Positions 22,560 through 34,258 of a stretch of DNA of 64,000 nucleotides are shown here, in pieces (within the stretch, counting starts at the first letter, position 1; each line of letters begins with the position of its first letter). The translations under genes and the position numbers were made by a program. This stretch comes from Vanessa cardui (lineage: Eukaryota > Arthropoda > Insecta > Lepidoptera > Nymphalidae). Location of the stretch: contig NC_061131.1 of NCBI RefSeq assembly GCF_905220365.1, positions 5,332,001 to 5,396,000 of the forward strand, written 5' to 3'. A model generated the notes under the pieces. It searched no databases. It was not told the origin of the DNA and saw nothing but the letters and a program-made list of their open reading frames with translations.

Positions 22560-24617
22560 AATGATTAAACTAATATTATAGTTATGAAAGTAATTCTGTC
22601 AGTCAGTCACTCTTTCACTACCAAACCAACGAACCGAATTTGATCACTTATTTTCACTTTTTATCAATAATGTCATTTATGTAGAACAAGTGACGACATC
22701 TATGGAATAATAATAATTATTATTTTAACGATTGCAATTATGTATATCTATACGAATATAATGCCGAAAACGCCATCTCAGGATCTAGTAGACAATTTTG
22801 AGAAGACCTGGAAATCACAATGTCGCCTGTACAAAGGCCTCATCTCATTAGGATAGGCTTAGACCTTGTTCCGTCTCGTTTCTATAACGTTGGTTTTTTA
22901 TGCATGGGCCGGTATTTTCTTTCACATGCAAGTTTCCTCACGATATTTCCCTCAATTTTGACTAAATAAATATGAACATTAAATTGGATGACTGATTATA
23001 ATATTGCTAATTGGTACATGAGACTGAGAGTTTAATATTTTTTACTACGACAACATCTATGTGGGATTGTGATCACTCACGTGGTGACATCATGTGGTCA
23101 TTTACCAGTATATATTTTATATACTCAATAATTAAAATATTCATAATTAAATATACTTAATTTTTAATTCTAAATTAAATATATAGTTTTGAAAATTTAT
23201 AATTTATTTAATATAATAGTGCAAAAGGAACCTCACATTTCTTCAGCTTTAAAATATTTCTTAGGGAAATTCTACGGTCTCGTTATTCTAAAAATCTTAA
23301 CATTTTGTCTGAAGAAATAGACTGACAGACAGAAAGAAAATAAGGATTTATTCCTTTCATAAAACGCATAACTAATGGCTATTCAAACTCTGTGAGGCAA
23401 GATTTTGCGGATGAAACCGAAGGCGGACGAGGATGTAAAAAGAAACAAACGTTTGTGTGAAGTGTTCCCAGCATTTTGCGAGAGGATTCCGTATACATGC
23501 TGAAATAGTTTATTTTTTTTAACCATAACGGTCTTTTATGTGTATGTAAATAAACTCATTTCGTGAAAAGTGAGCGACGACTCATTTTCTAGATTCGTTT
23601 CTACGTAAAATTTATACTAGAACCCGCTTTGTGTACAGAAATATAATACCGTACTTAATTATTAACTTTTTTTCTTCGAGAAAAGAAAAACTTTCTGTCA
23701 CCTTTTACTTACCAGCTTCTAGAATAGTCTAACCTCCAGTAGCTCTACTTAGCAGTCCTGAAGCAATAATCGTACCCGATATCTCTCAATAAGCAAACTC
23801 CTTTTTTCACTCTGTGGAAACCCTCAGGTACCCAAGCCTTTAGGGAGAACCGGATTGTATGGGATTCTAACCCACTAAAAATACTGAGATAACTGTCTTC
23901 GATACGGATCAGAAAGGCCGTGGGGTATATCGATATTACGCATTTGTGGTTGTACCCATATTGTTTTAATTGTAGCTGAGTTGTACTGATGAGGTACAAT
24001 AACAAAACGGGTAGCAATTTTTTTTTTTTAGAAATTGTTTCATAGTGACTCAAGGCTTGAGTCGACTACTTTCATAACTATCAGCTTACAATATTTATAT
24101 TATTTCTTATAAACTTTACAGCAGGGAGTTGTGTTTATTGAAATTAAAAAGAAAACTCCAAAAATTTTATAAATTATACACGAACCTCTATGTAAATTTA
24201 CGCTCTCTTTGTCGCAATAAATTCCATTTGCTGTTATTGTCCCTTAAAATACGGATTTAATAATCACAAAGAACCAAATATAAAGCATACGTGTGATATG
24301 TAACGTTACATTTTTTAAAACGTGGCTTATTTATTTTCAACGGAACCCAAATACATCGATCGATCATCGCGCAGCAGCTATTAGTTCATTTTTACCTTCT
24401 ATTGAGACATACCTATTAGAGCCCACCATTGCAACGACTCTTTAGCTATACAAATTTATATAACATTCCACGATCATAAAAAAAAATAGAACATATTCAA
24501 AGATATGTCAGCGCATTATAGATTATCATAAACATTCGAAATTCAAAACAACGTCAATATTTTAAATCAGAATATTTACATTTTAAATGACAATGAATTT
24601 GACATATATAAATTATA
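22560..24617. other. AT-rich sequence, small SINE trace, odd 3' block
   Basis: A decayed SINE piece lies at 22915-22985 on the minus strand (CACATGCAAGTTTCCTCACG). A complex block at about 23720-24050 includes a 102-codon minus ORF (23745-24053) next to a poly-T run; it looks like a transposon remnant, but I cannot place it. GACTCAAG/CTTGAGTC at 24047-24063 is a small palindrome. No gene is supported. Confidence 0.45.
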
Positions 24618-24619
24618 TA

Positions 24620-24903
24620 TAGTACGACACAACTTAGATGTCGCATCGACAAAATTCGTAAAACCGATCACATCCGAATAGAGTACGCTATCCCAAATTA
24701 TCAATATTTATTTCTCACGCGAATATGATCTTTGCGCAAACGTAGTAACTTGTAATATCATATGACACGTGAATCTATAGCGACGAATAGCATCGAAAGG
24801 CGCGGTAGGGAGCTATTTCTATTGGTTGTGTAAATCGGCAGTAATCGGTTTAATTTTCATTCCATTGCATTTTCTGATGCTACATCTAATTTGAGTCTTA
24901 CTA
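24620..24903 (+). mobile_element. TA-flanked MITE, copy 1
   Basis: The left terminus TAGTACGACACAACTTAGAT and the right terminus ATCTAATTTGAGTCTTACTA are inverted repeats, flanked by TA on each side, as for Tc1/mariner-type insertions. The body shares TGTAATATCATATGA, GCGACGAATAGC and GGGAGCTATTTCTATTGG with two more copies at 45.78 and 51.78 kb. This copy lacks roughly 60 bases present in copy 2. It has no coding capacity. Confidence 0.85.
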
Positions 24904-25079
24904 TACTTATCTAAATAAAAATTGCTTCAAATTACATTTTATAGCTTCGTTCAATGGGGTTTGAATGTGAATTATTCGGTCAATATTCTGTTTGAAAAAC
25001 ACTAAGTAGTATAAAATACATTATATAGCTGAAGAAGGCGTTGAAACATTTGTGCAGTAGAACCTATCCACCACCCTAA

Positions 25080-25130
25080 TCTTCCCCCTGTCCTGCAGGC
25101 GGCGGTGACGTTGATTGATGCAGGTGCAGC
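25080..25130 (+). other. Splice-acceptor-like tract, possible exon start
   Basis: CTTCCCCCTGTCCTGCAG (ends 25098) is a strong pyrimidine tract plus AG. It is followed by GCGGCGGTGACG, and a GATGCAG|GTGCAG donor-like site lies 25 bases on (25123/25124). Another donor-like GTGAGA occurs at 25267. The sequence downstream to about 25270 is less AT-rich and open in one frame (25105-25374), but no protein family is recognised. Confidence 0.2.
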
Positions 25131-25599
25131 AAGAACCTGCCTTCACGCTTTCAGGATACGAATAATGGTCGCTCCAGACCAGCTTAAGCGTCTAAGCCTT
25201 AGGAAATTTGCCCATTTGCTGCTTTACTCTAAAAGAAATGGCACCATATCATTATTCATTATCACTGTGAGAAAATACCTAAGATTTTCATTTCGAAGCA
25301 TTTTTCTTAGTAAATATAAAATTTTAAATGTATGTGATACATACCCAACTTCGATTCAGTCACGACAAAGATAAACGACACGTAAAAATTAAACTACATA
25401 ATTCGTAAATTATTTTCATTTTTAACTGATATTTCAGGTACCTAAATGTAACAATGTTATTTCATAATTAAGTTACATAATCATTCATACAAAATTAAAT
25501 CACAAATGAAATTTAATATCAATAAATATTTAAATATTTAACGAAGATAATTCAATTAATAAATTATTAATCAGACTCAATTTATTGAGCATGAGATAT

Positions 25600-25960
25600 A
25601 TTAAAGTTTATGTTCCCCACTGCTCCACCGAGCTTCATTAATAAATTCGCCTTACTAAGAGCCCCTTTTAAACCGTCTAACGTACATAACGGCACGACCA
25701 GACCGGACACCCCGGGAGAAATCGTTTTAATACTCAAAATCCGCTTGCAGTTTGAGCGTTTAATGAATTACGTTGGGTGCAGCCTCCGGCGCAAGACGTG
25801 CATCGATCAACGTCGCCCCCTTCCACCCTTTTGCCCCCCAGGGGATAGGCGTAGGGGGTAAAGTCCCCGCACTGCCCAAATAAAATATTCGCACAGTGTC
25901 GGTGCTCACTTGCTCAAATATGACAGCTGCGACGTAAAAGAGAATACGAAGGCGTTATTT
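25600..25960. promoter_or_regulatory. GC-rich island, candidate cis-regulatory element
   Basis: A long GC-rich block in AT-rich surroundings (GACCGGACACCCCGGGAGAA; CAGCCTCCGGCGCAAGACGT; CCCCCAGGGGATAGGCGTAG). TAAT-containing homeodomain-type sites sit in it (ATTAATAAATTCG; GTTTAATGAATTACG). It is flanked by long repeat-free AT-rich DNA. The 83-codon ORF across it is unrecognised. Regulatory role is inferred from composition and motif clustering only. Confidence 0.35.
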
Positions 25961-26309
25961 TAAGGCAAGTCGCCCATGTAAGTTTTACGTTTCATTCAGT
26001 TCATATGTGTTACCTTATTACATAAAGGAAAAACTACCAAAATATCAAAATAAATATGTATATATTCCAAATATGCCGCGTTTTGTTGTTTTTTTAATAA
26101 CCAATTTATAAATACTTATTTATAATTGTATAATTAATCATAATTAGTATTTGAAAAAATCCGCTTATTTTCAACACATGCAATATGCATTGTCGATCAT
26201 TGCTTATAAATAATTATACATTTTAAACAGAATTCGCAGAGAACTTACAACAAAAACAGTATATCTATTCTGTCCAATTTTCTTATCTTCTTTTATAGGT
26301 CGGGACGTG

Positions 26310-26570
26310 GGATAAAAAGAGGTAACTGCAAATTCGCTTGCGTTCTTCTAGCCGGGGTTTCGCCTCTGGGGCTCGGCTACGTGACGCTCCTGAATTATAA
26401 GAAAATGCATTTACGCTGCGCCGCAGACCGGCGCATTTTCGTGTCTACGTGAGTTCTACAATATGGATTAGGACGGCACCGAAGTTTTAGTGCTAGCTTT
26501 GTAACCATCACAATACGCTGGCGAAGTTTTATGAGGGTTTTAGTATTTCAGGTGACTCGTAAAATGTTTA
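26310..26570. promoter_or_regulatory. GC-richer island, candidate regulatory element
   Basis: Contains AGCCGGGGTTTCGCCTCTGG, CTCGGCTACGTGACGCTCCT and GCTGCGCCGCAGACCGGCGC, with a TACGTGAC bHLH/bZIP-like half site. No exon is recognised and there is no repeat similarity. Function is inferred only. Confidence 0.3.
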
Positions 26571-26699
26571 TTAGAGCCAAACGTATTACTTCGTTTCGAG
26601 CTTGAATGGAAACGTTGAGGTTTTAATTTATTTGCATATTTATAAAAAATATAAAACGTTCCACACAATATCTAAGCGTGAAAAGAAAATAAAAAATTA

Positions 26700-26930
26700 G
26701 CCGACGCCGCAGAATTATCGCTAAGAAAACTTGAGCAAGAAATGTATGCAGCTTACTTGCATCCGAGCTTATCGCATCTATCAACGTCCGAAGGCTTTCA
26801 CGGAAGGCTTTGTCCGCCCCACCCCACTCCCCGCGCCCGGATCCATCCCGCTCCAAACAAGTTCAACTACACCCCTTCACCGCTTGCTTCGTAACCTTCG
26901 GAATTCGATACCCCTTAAGTCGTTAACTAA
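26700..26930. promoter_or_regulatory. GC-richer island, candidate regulatory element
   Basis: CCGAAGGCTTTCACGGAAGG, CCACCCCACTCCCCGCGCCC and TTCACCGCTTGCTTCGTAAC mark a complex block. Overlapping ORFs on both strands (26623-26856 minus, 26731-26934 plus) have no recognisable domains. It belongs to a cluster with the islands at 25.6 and 26.3 kb. Confidence 0.3.
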
Positions 26931-26934
26931 CTAA

Positions 26935-28354
26935 TTGTTACATTATTTTCGATCATAAAGACGATAAAATTATTCGTTGAAATAAATAAAGATAGATACT
27001 TACTATTTACATTTTCTTTATCTTCAATTTCGGATATATTTTACCATATTCTTTCGATACCATTCTAAATACTTAATTAAAGCATGTAAATTACTCTTGT
27101 TTATAAAATAAATTGAATTATGCATTTAATCTTTATAATCACTATTGTAATAAAAATCAGGACATTTACCGAATTTATGAACAAATTATCGAGACGTATT
27201 TTGGTTTTTATGAGTAAAATTACTTTTTTTATGTAATATTTTGAAACACTTTCCCTTATTTTTCTTATGATAAAACAGATTAGTATTTATTAAATCTTCA
27301 ATTAATGAATTCAAATAAAACTGTGCTGAAACATATGTTGAAATATTTTAAATAATCTTTGGATGATATTATAACAGAAATTTGTGTTAAAAAAAAGTAA
27401 CGAAATCAATTTCTTTAACGGAAATAGTCTTTCTTTGTTGAACATCAAACAAAGACTTCCTACGCTTTCATTTAAACTAAGAAAGGAATTATTTAAAAGA
27501 TAAAAACGACTTATTATTACACAAAATCATTTTATCTAAACGATATTAATTTTTAGGCCACAAACATTTTTCCAATTGAAATATAAAAAAAAAAATTGTT
27601 TTCTTTCATATGCACCAAAATCTGCTTCTGGACTATGACTGAGTATTAACTTAAATTTATTGAAACTAAATCTAATTTATTTATGGCATTCAATTTATAT
27701 TACTAATCATTTAATAAAAATAATCCTACAAAGTTATTTAATCTAAAACGGTAAGAATTCTTTTGTAAATGTCGCACAAATAAATTAAAAAGTTTTCTAG
27801 ATTTGGATTCTCGGAGTCACATCACTATGACTTTGATAGATGTTTTTCTGTTCAGAAGAGCGAGTGACAATTCTTTGTATGCTGCGTTTGATTTTGAACA
27901 AAATAAAATCTGCTTAAATGAAATATCTCTTTCAAAATTATAATAATTAAGCTAGTAGGTAATCATAAGATTCATTGCATTAAAGTCATATGAACATTTT
28001 TTGTTCATGCTGAGTACAGTCGGGGTAAGAATAGATTTGTAATCTTAAGATCTATGTTCGTGTGCTCAGTATGAGCGATAATCTGCTTTACCGATCGAGA
28101 ATGACATATTGCGTCGCAATGATTAGATGTTTAGATTCAAAAGGTACTAAGAGTTTAAGACTTGATAAAGGAATTAATATAAAGAATTATGACTTTATTA
28201 AGTCTTACGAATAACAAGGGATTCTTATAATTTATTTTGAAAATGGAATACGTCAGGAGTTTGCCCAAAATGGATGTTTCTCTGAAGATGGGCACTTACG
28301 AAGAAATTATAATTAAAAAATGAATATAATATGTTTAGACGAGCGATATCACAA
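26935..28354. other. AT-rich unique sequence, no gene seen
   Basis: No repeat is recognised. The patch at 28000-28100 (GAGTACAGTCGGGGTAAGAA) is less AT-rich but featureless. Confidence 0.55.
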
Positions 28355-28690
28355 TCTACATATAATAAAGTTGGAGTTTTTTTTATTTAAAAAAATAAAT
28401 AAAATAAAATAAAATTAGAGTATCTGTTTGTAATATATATAAAATAGCCCTTTTTTACTCAATGCATATATATTTATACACGGTACATATACCAAAATAA
28501 CATTTTTTACAATTAATTTTTGTCGGTCTATCTGTCTGTGTGTTTGTTTCGGCTAATCTCTGTAACGGCTGGACCGATTTTGACGGGACTTTCACTGGCA
28601 GATAACTGATATAATAAGGAGTAACTTAGGCTACAATAATATATATTTTTTTTATTATACAAAGGCTTACAGGTACGCGGGCACAGTTAA
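28355..28690 (+). mobile_element. Helitron-like element with decayed 3' end
   Basis: Starts TCTACATATAATAAAGTTGG after an A, then has an A/T-rich expansion (28378-28420). The body follows with ATACACGGTACATATACC, GGCTAATCTCTGTAACGGCT, GGACCGATTTTGACGGGACT and CTGATATAATAAGGAGTAAC, a widespread lepidopteran Helitron. The end GCGGGCACAGTTAA replaces the expected CAGCTAG, so the terminus is mutated. Confidence 0.75.
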
Positions 28691-30420
28691 ATTAACATAC
28701 ACTAATACATATTGACGATAATCCATGAAAAATATTCTTCATCTATCATCATAATAATTTGAAAGACAATGAAACAACACATGAAAATGTATTTGCAGTT
28801 GATATAATGTTCGTATGCTTTCACTGTTACGGATGTTTTCTTTGGCGATAAAGCGAAGATCTAAAATGTTAAAAGTTTCAGCTCCAAACATCCATCAGAA
28901 AGTTGGCGCGCAGTGAAGGCTGATCGCAGGAAGCTTGTTTTGCTGTAAAACGAGAATATACCTAATCTTTATTACGGTGCTTACAAATGTTTGTTATATA
29001 AAAGAACTTTTTGGTTCAATTCGCATGAAATATATGTAAAGTTATATCGTTTAGACACAGTTGCACTTTGAAAATTTTAATCGATCAAAATTTGGAATGA
29101 CCTAGATTAATTTTTATGTTTATATAAATGAATATGTTCGTCACAGCTGATATTTTTTTTTATTTACTGGTAATATATAAACAAATATCAAAACAAAATC
29201 TGATCCTAATATTTTTTTATCAATAATCGCTTTGACTTAATAATTATAATAATAGGTATGTGTAAAACTTATTAAAAATCTAAGATACATTTTTCAATTA
29301 TCAATAATATATTTAAAACATTATAATTTCAAACAAATAACTCTATTAGCTATATAAATTACACACATATACACATGCACGCACACACTTTCAAAGCTAT
29401 AAAGTTTCTCTCTGACCCAACTATTGCTATTTACGTGCAATCGAAAGTCATTTAAATAAAACTTTTCAAGGAATAGCAAAATACGATTTGTTCAATCCAT
29501 TATAATTATACGTATGAAGCATTTATGTATAATCGTTTTATTTTTTCTCTCTTCGAATATTTTATCCTCAACGATGGTTGACATAAAGCTAAAAAAAATA
29601 TTATTTTTATTTAATCTGTACTTAATTAGGAAAGGTGACCTGTAACCGAGCAAGCAGGATTTGAATTTAAATGTAAACTTGTCTCGAGAATGGTTACTTA
29701 CATTTAATAATAATTTTATTGATTGGTTATCGAGTTGTATGTTATTTACATGAAAAAGTTTTTTTTAATCGAACTGAATTTCTAAATGTATCTATAATAT
29801 TCACATACAAGTTCTGAAAGTGAATTCTACGTGCGATGAAGTCAAAAGTGGCGACCAACTTTTAAAAGTTTATTTGATTTGCTTTGAACTGATTTGACAT
29901 CAGTTATTCAACAGCACATACAAATATTCACTATACTGGTATAAAGAGGGGCTGATCTAGTCTAAAGACTAGAAGAACGTAATATTTTAGCTGCTGGGAT
30001 TTGGGACGGACGAGGTCGTATACCAATGCCAGCGTCACAGAAATGAGCATTCGCTACCTCTGCCCATTTACGTGACTGTATTCCCGCTTTATATAAAAAA
30101 AAAAGAAATATTTTTAACATCATGTTATTTACAGTAATTATTTTTGTGCGCTCAACTGTAAGTAGAGGAATGTATTGATAAAACGAAATGATAAAGTTTA
30201 GACATATTGGCTCAGGAAAAAGGTTTTATATTTTTCAAACATTTAAACTCATTTATTTCGAAAGAATTCGAAATTTGAAATTCCAAATAGTCATAAGAAA
30301 CAAACTAGTGTTTCTTATGACTGTATATTAATACGGACCGAAAAACAATTATCGATTAGAGACTTTAATCGATTCGCTAAAAACTTGATAGATATTTTAT
30401 AATCACGGTAAACCAAAAAC
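28691..30420. other. AT-rich sequence with one short hairpin
   Basis: No gene. A perfect 14-bp-arm hairpin (AGTCATAAGAAACA, loop AACTAG) lies at 30289-30322. The patch at 28880-28940 is GC-richer. No recognised mobile element. Confidence 0.5.
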
Positions 30421-30424
30421 GAAT

Positions 30425-30700
30425 TGAACGGAAACTCGGAAGCCGAGATAAGAACGTGGATGGATAGCGAGCGTTCATCAAAGGGATCGGCTCCGAACGC
30501 GCCATCCTTCTACGTCGAGCTATCGTTTAATATCCGAACTGTTGCCATCTTTTTAGTGCACGTCGAGCGAAAAATAATTGATTGATTCCACAAACGGGCT
30601 TAATGGCGAGATGACGTGAACGTACCTCATGCGGCGTGCGATGCAGAATCTTTCATCATGTACACCGCCTGCTATAAAACTGTGTCGATAGAAAATTATA
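30425..30700. promoter_or_regulatory. GC-richer island, candidate regulatory element
   Basis: Contains GGAAACTCGGAAGCCGAGAT, AAGGGATCGGCTCCGAACGC, CTTCTACGTCGAGCTATCGT and AATAATTGATTGATTCC; the last includes TGATTGAT, a site preferred by PBX/Exd-type homeodomain complexes. A 67-codon ORF on the minus strand is unrecognised. The role is inferred. Confidence 0.33.
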
Positions 30701-30955
30701 TAAGACACACAAAGTGAATAGTCACATATCATCCACCAAGTGATAATCACCACCATCGTTAATAGAAACTAGTACTATAAATACAGACCACATAAAAAAT
30801 AATAATGCCATTTTATGGCAAACTGTTCACAAAGGCAGTGAGGAATCCGTTGTTCTGTAATCACACTAGCTAACCTATCAACGACAGAAATCGGATATAG
30901 GCAATTGGCACTCGACAACAAAATCCATGAAATTATTCATAAGAGGACAATGAAA

Positions 30956-30956
<1 letters not shown>

Positions 30957-31004
<48 letters not shown>
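30957..31004. repeat. (TA)24 microsatellite
   Basis: Forty-eight bases of uninterrupted TA. Its length is likely polymorphic, and it can extrude as a cruciform. Confidence 0.97.
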
Positions 31005-31006
<2 letters not shown>

Positions 31007-31106
31007 TATAAATGTGCGTATATACATGTGAACCGGTTGTGAAAAAAAAAACAATTACATCGATAGAGAAGTCAATACATTAATATTTTCAAATTAAGCA
31101 TTTTTA

Positions 31107-31140
31107 TAATAAAACTCAATAGGTATATTGAGTTTTATTA
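31107..31140. repeat. Perfect hairpin, 14-bp arms
   Basis: TAATAAAACTCAAT, loop AGGTAT, then the exact reverse complement. Too short for a typical animal pre-miRNA; it may be a small foldback or chance in AT-rich DNA. Confidence 0.85.
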
Positions 31141-31738
31141 CTACGACGATTACTGTTTATTTGCTGGTGGTCAGATCGAGAGGTCATTTCTTTTTGCTTT
31201 TAATTGCATACTATTTTTACTATTAGACAACGTAAGCATACTACTAGACAATGTAACCATTTAAGTACTAGGAATTTATAACGCAACTAAATCACCTCCT
31301 ATTTTAGGCTATATTATATATGTGTTGATATTCAAGTAGTAAATTCAATTTTAATAATATTAGTTAAGTAAAATAAATTTGTCATTCATTACGAGTCAAT
31401 AATCTTTTTTTTTTCGGATTTTTACATTCAAGAAAACTAATAAAAAATAAATAATTGAAATGTGCTTGTTGGAACCTACTTATTTTTTTATATATATTTT
31501 TGTATATTACATACCTAATATCTTAAGATTTTAATTCGATGGTTTTAATTCGTCTCGTGAACAAGACATTGGTAGATAATGAAAAAAAAAACATAGTATC
31601 CCGTGTTTATTAACTGTAATACTAAATGTCCTTATACATTTCAGGAGCGTGTCGTACTATAGAATATAATTAGCTTACAATATACTTTACACTCGCACAG
31701 CTTAGCCATTTTATAAATAAATCTACTCAGAGTATACT
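31141..31738. other. AT-rich unique sequence, no gene seen
   Basis: No recognised repeat or exon. Confidence 0.55.
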
Positions 31739-31739
31739 G

Positions 31740-31900
31740 ACAAAATGCATCTCGATGTCTTAGTATCGATTTCCAACGTACAATGGCGCCTCGATACGCT
31801 GCTGCAGACACTAGACCTGGGTCGGAGGCTAGGCCTTTAGATACGTAGCCATTGTCGTCCATTGTCTGAGAAACAATAGCCATTTCAACACCTTACAATA
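31740..31900. promoter_or_regulatory. GC-richer patch, candidate regulatory element
   Basis: AATGGCGCCTCGATACGCTG and CCTGGGTCGGAGGCTAGGCC stand out from AT-rich flanks. The overlapping 80-codon minus ORF is unrecognised. Confidence 0.22.
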
Positions 31901-32059
31901 GCCCAGTTAGCTTGTGAAAAATTAACGCGCAACCTGCGTATGATAAATGGAGACGATTCCTTATTTACTTTATTGAATTTAATTTATAATAATTGATGTA
32001 TAATATTCAAAAGTTTATTTTAGTTCGAAAACGTGTTTACGTTTAACTATTAAGAAATG

Positions 32060-32170
32060 AAATTATTACATTCTACAGAGTAGGATTGGCAAGAAATTCA
32101 GTAGAGTCAGATTAATCTTATTACTTCTAAACTTTACAAATAAAAAGCCAATTATTTAAAATAGTTAATA
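32060..32170 (-). mobile_element. Small LINE 3' fragment, tentative
   Basis: GGCAAGAAATTCAGTAG at about 32088 matches part of the LINE 3' end at 35.6-35.8 kb. Little else is preserved. Confidence 0.35.
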
Positions 32171-32469
32171 AAGAAGCGAAGTGTATTTTTCCTTAATAGC
32201 AGTTAAATTTGTATTTATTCTATAATAACTTAGTCATTTATATTATGTCGATTTCTAAAAACATGCTCGGATAAATTTAACGAGTATCAAAGATGATAAT
32301 CAATCCTTCGTCCAAACCAGAGGTTAACACAGACAAAAAAGCACTGGCCAATAAAACTAAATTAAAGTATCTTCCCTATTCAGAAAACGAATTTGAAACA
32401 ATTCTGGTTAGTATAAATAAACACCAAATAGATTCCGTACACGGGTTCAATCTTAGAAGAGGTTCAGAG

Positions 32470-32660
32470 CATTACTAAGCGTGGGAATACTAGGCAACGT
32501 GGTTAGCTAGCCGTTAACGTCATACCGCGGATCCATTTCACTTAGCTGTAGTGCACGCATTTAGCTTGTATTCTTGAAATATGCAAAGCGCGCTCACGAC
32601 TAGCGGCGGGCCGTAGGTAATAGCGCGTGAGGATCCCAGGAAAAATCTAGACCCTCATCC
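32470..32660. promoter_or_regulatory. GC-rich island, candidate regulatory element
   Basis: Contains AGCCGTTAACGTCATACCGC, GCAAAGCGCGCTCACGACTA and GCGGCGGGCCGTAGGTAATA. The ORF just upstream (32293-32478) is unrecognised. No repeat is seen; function is inferred. Confidence 0.3.
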
Positions 32661-33497
32661 CATTAGCCCATGCATTACAGACTATTCAGTTTATGCTCTC
32701 CACTTCCTTTTTGATGAAAGTCAAAGCGTAGTTTACGAAATTTACAGCTTTTAATAATTATTTTTTAAAATGTCAAACATCTAAGAGTGTTTTGATGATA
32801 TGCTGAAAGGAAATGAAAAATAAAACAATTTTCAACGTAGTACATAGTTTTAATGAGTGTGTATTAAACTTTATCTTCCTTTTAACCTTGTTTAAAATTA
32901 TTTTCATGTTATAACTTGTATATGTTTAAATTAAATTGTATATTTAAAACTCATCGGACCCGACGTAAATTCAATCACCGTTTCGTAATTGCTTCTTGGC
33001 CTGCGAGGTAAATCAACACGAAATACAGTCATCAATAACCATTATGGCATAATGTGAAATTAATTTTAGTGTAACAATCACTAAACACTTTATTGTCCGC
33101 TAACACTAACAAAAAAGTTGCTCACATTGAAATTTATTAATAGTTCTGATTATAATTTCGTTAATTTATTATCTATGTATTTCTATTATAAATTTAAAAG
33201 CAGTAATTTTGAGAACTACCAGACCAAATCGATCTATTATTTTCGCGTTTTTTTTTTTAAATGTTATTAATTTAAATATACAACCTCAACTTATGAGTCT
33301 AGAAACTTACCAGTAAGCATTTTTTTAATGAAAAGACAAATGAATATTTAAATAGACGTGACGTCGTTTTTTTCGTGATTACGTAATAAAAATAGCATAA
33401 TCTGTAATCCGCAGGTGCTTTTTGAAATCATATATTATCTGTTTTAACAATTTACTTCGTCAATATAGTTGAGAATATTTTTACCGCCTTAAAGACA
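32661..33497. other. AT-rich unique sequence, no gene seen
   Basis: No recognised repeat or exon. Confidence 0.55.
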
Positions 33498-33499
33498 AA

Positions 33500-33800
33500 T
33501 GTTAACAAAGCCCTACAGATATAAGTATATGTGTAACTAATTTGTAGATGATGATTTTTTTTTTATGCTGGGCTTAATTTGTTCTACAGAATTAATCTTT
33601 ATTTGTTGGTAGAAATTTGTACTAGCCATTCTGAGTGGGCAATTATCATATAAACTGCCAAACAGTAACTTAATATTGTTGTGTTCCAGTTTGAAGGAGC
33701 CAGTGTAACTGAATGACATTAGATATGTAAAGGGATATTTGTAATACCTCATAGCGCCAATGTCTACGGGTACTGATTCACTTCACCATTGGAGTCCGCT
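33500..33800. repeat. LepR fragments, degenerate
   Basis: CAAAGCCCTAC at 33507 is a minus-strand LepR end. GTTGTGTTCCAGTTTGAAGG and CCAGTGTAACTGAATGACAT at about 33675-33715 are plus-strand LepR. Strongly diverged. Confidence 0.55.
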
Positions 33801-33952
33801 TACAATTTGAATTTGAAAAATTTAAGGTAAACTTATAAATGAATATACATTTTTCAATTATTTTTCTCTTTTATTATTTGAGGTTAAGAATACCTTTTCC
33901 GTTTGAGCGGAAACATATGACAGCAAGAGTCTGTGTCAACAGCAAGAGATTG

Positions 33953-34258
33953 AGGCGAGATGGCCTAGTGGTTAGAACGCGTGAATCTTAACCGATGATT
34001 GCGGGCTCAAATCCAGGCAAGCACCGCTGATTCATGTGCTTAATTTGTCTTTATAATTCATCTCGTGCTCAGCAGTGAAGGAAAACATCGTGAGGAAACC
34101 TGCATGTGACAAATTTCATAGCAATTCTGCCACATGTCTATTCCACCAACCCGCATTGGAACAGCGTGGTGGAATATGTTCCAAACCTTCTCCTCAAAGA
34201 GAGAAAAGACCTTTAGCCCAGCAGTGGGAATTTACAGGCTGTTGTTGTTTGTTGTTGT
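33953..34258 (+). mobile_element. Metulj-like SINE, full length
   Basis: AGGCGAGATGGCCTAGTGGT, GATTGCGGGCTCAAATCCAG (B box slightly changed), AACATCGTGAGGAAACCTGC, GCATTGGAACAGCGTGGTGG, GGCTGTTGTTGTTTGTTGTT. Imperfect flanking repeats (GACAGCAAGAG near 33920 and GACAGCAAAGA at 34263) may be the target duplication. The two ORFs inside are SINE read-through. Confidence 0.92.

Noticed and set aside
25434..25452. TCAGGTACCT at 25.43 kb, as in the start of miR-275
   Set aside because: Only ten bases agree and the flanks do not fold into a precursor.
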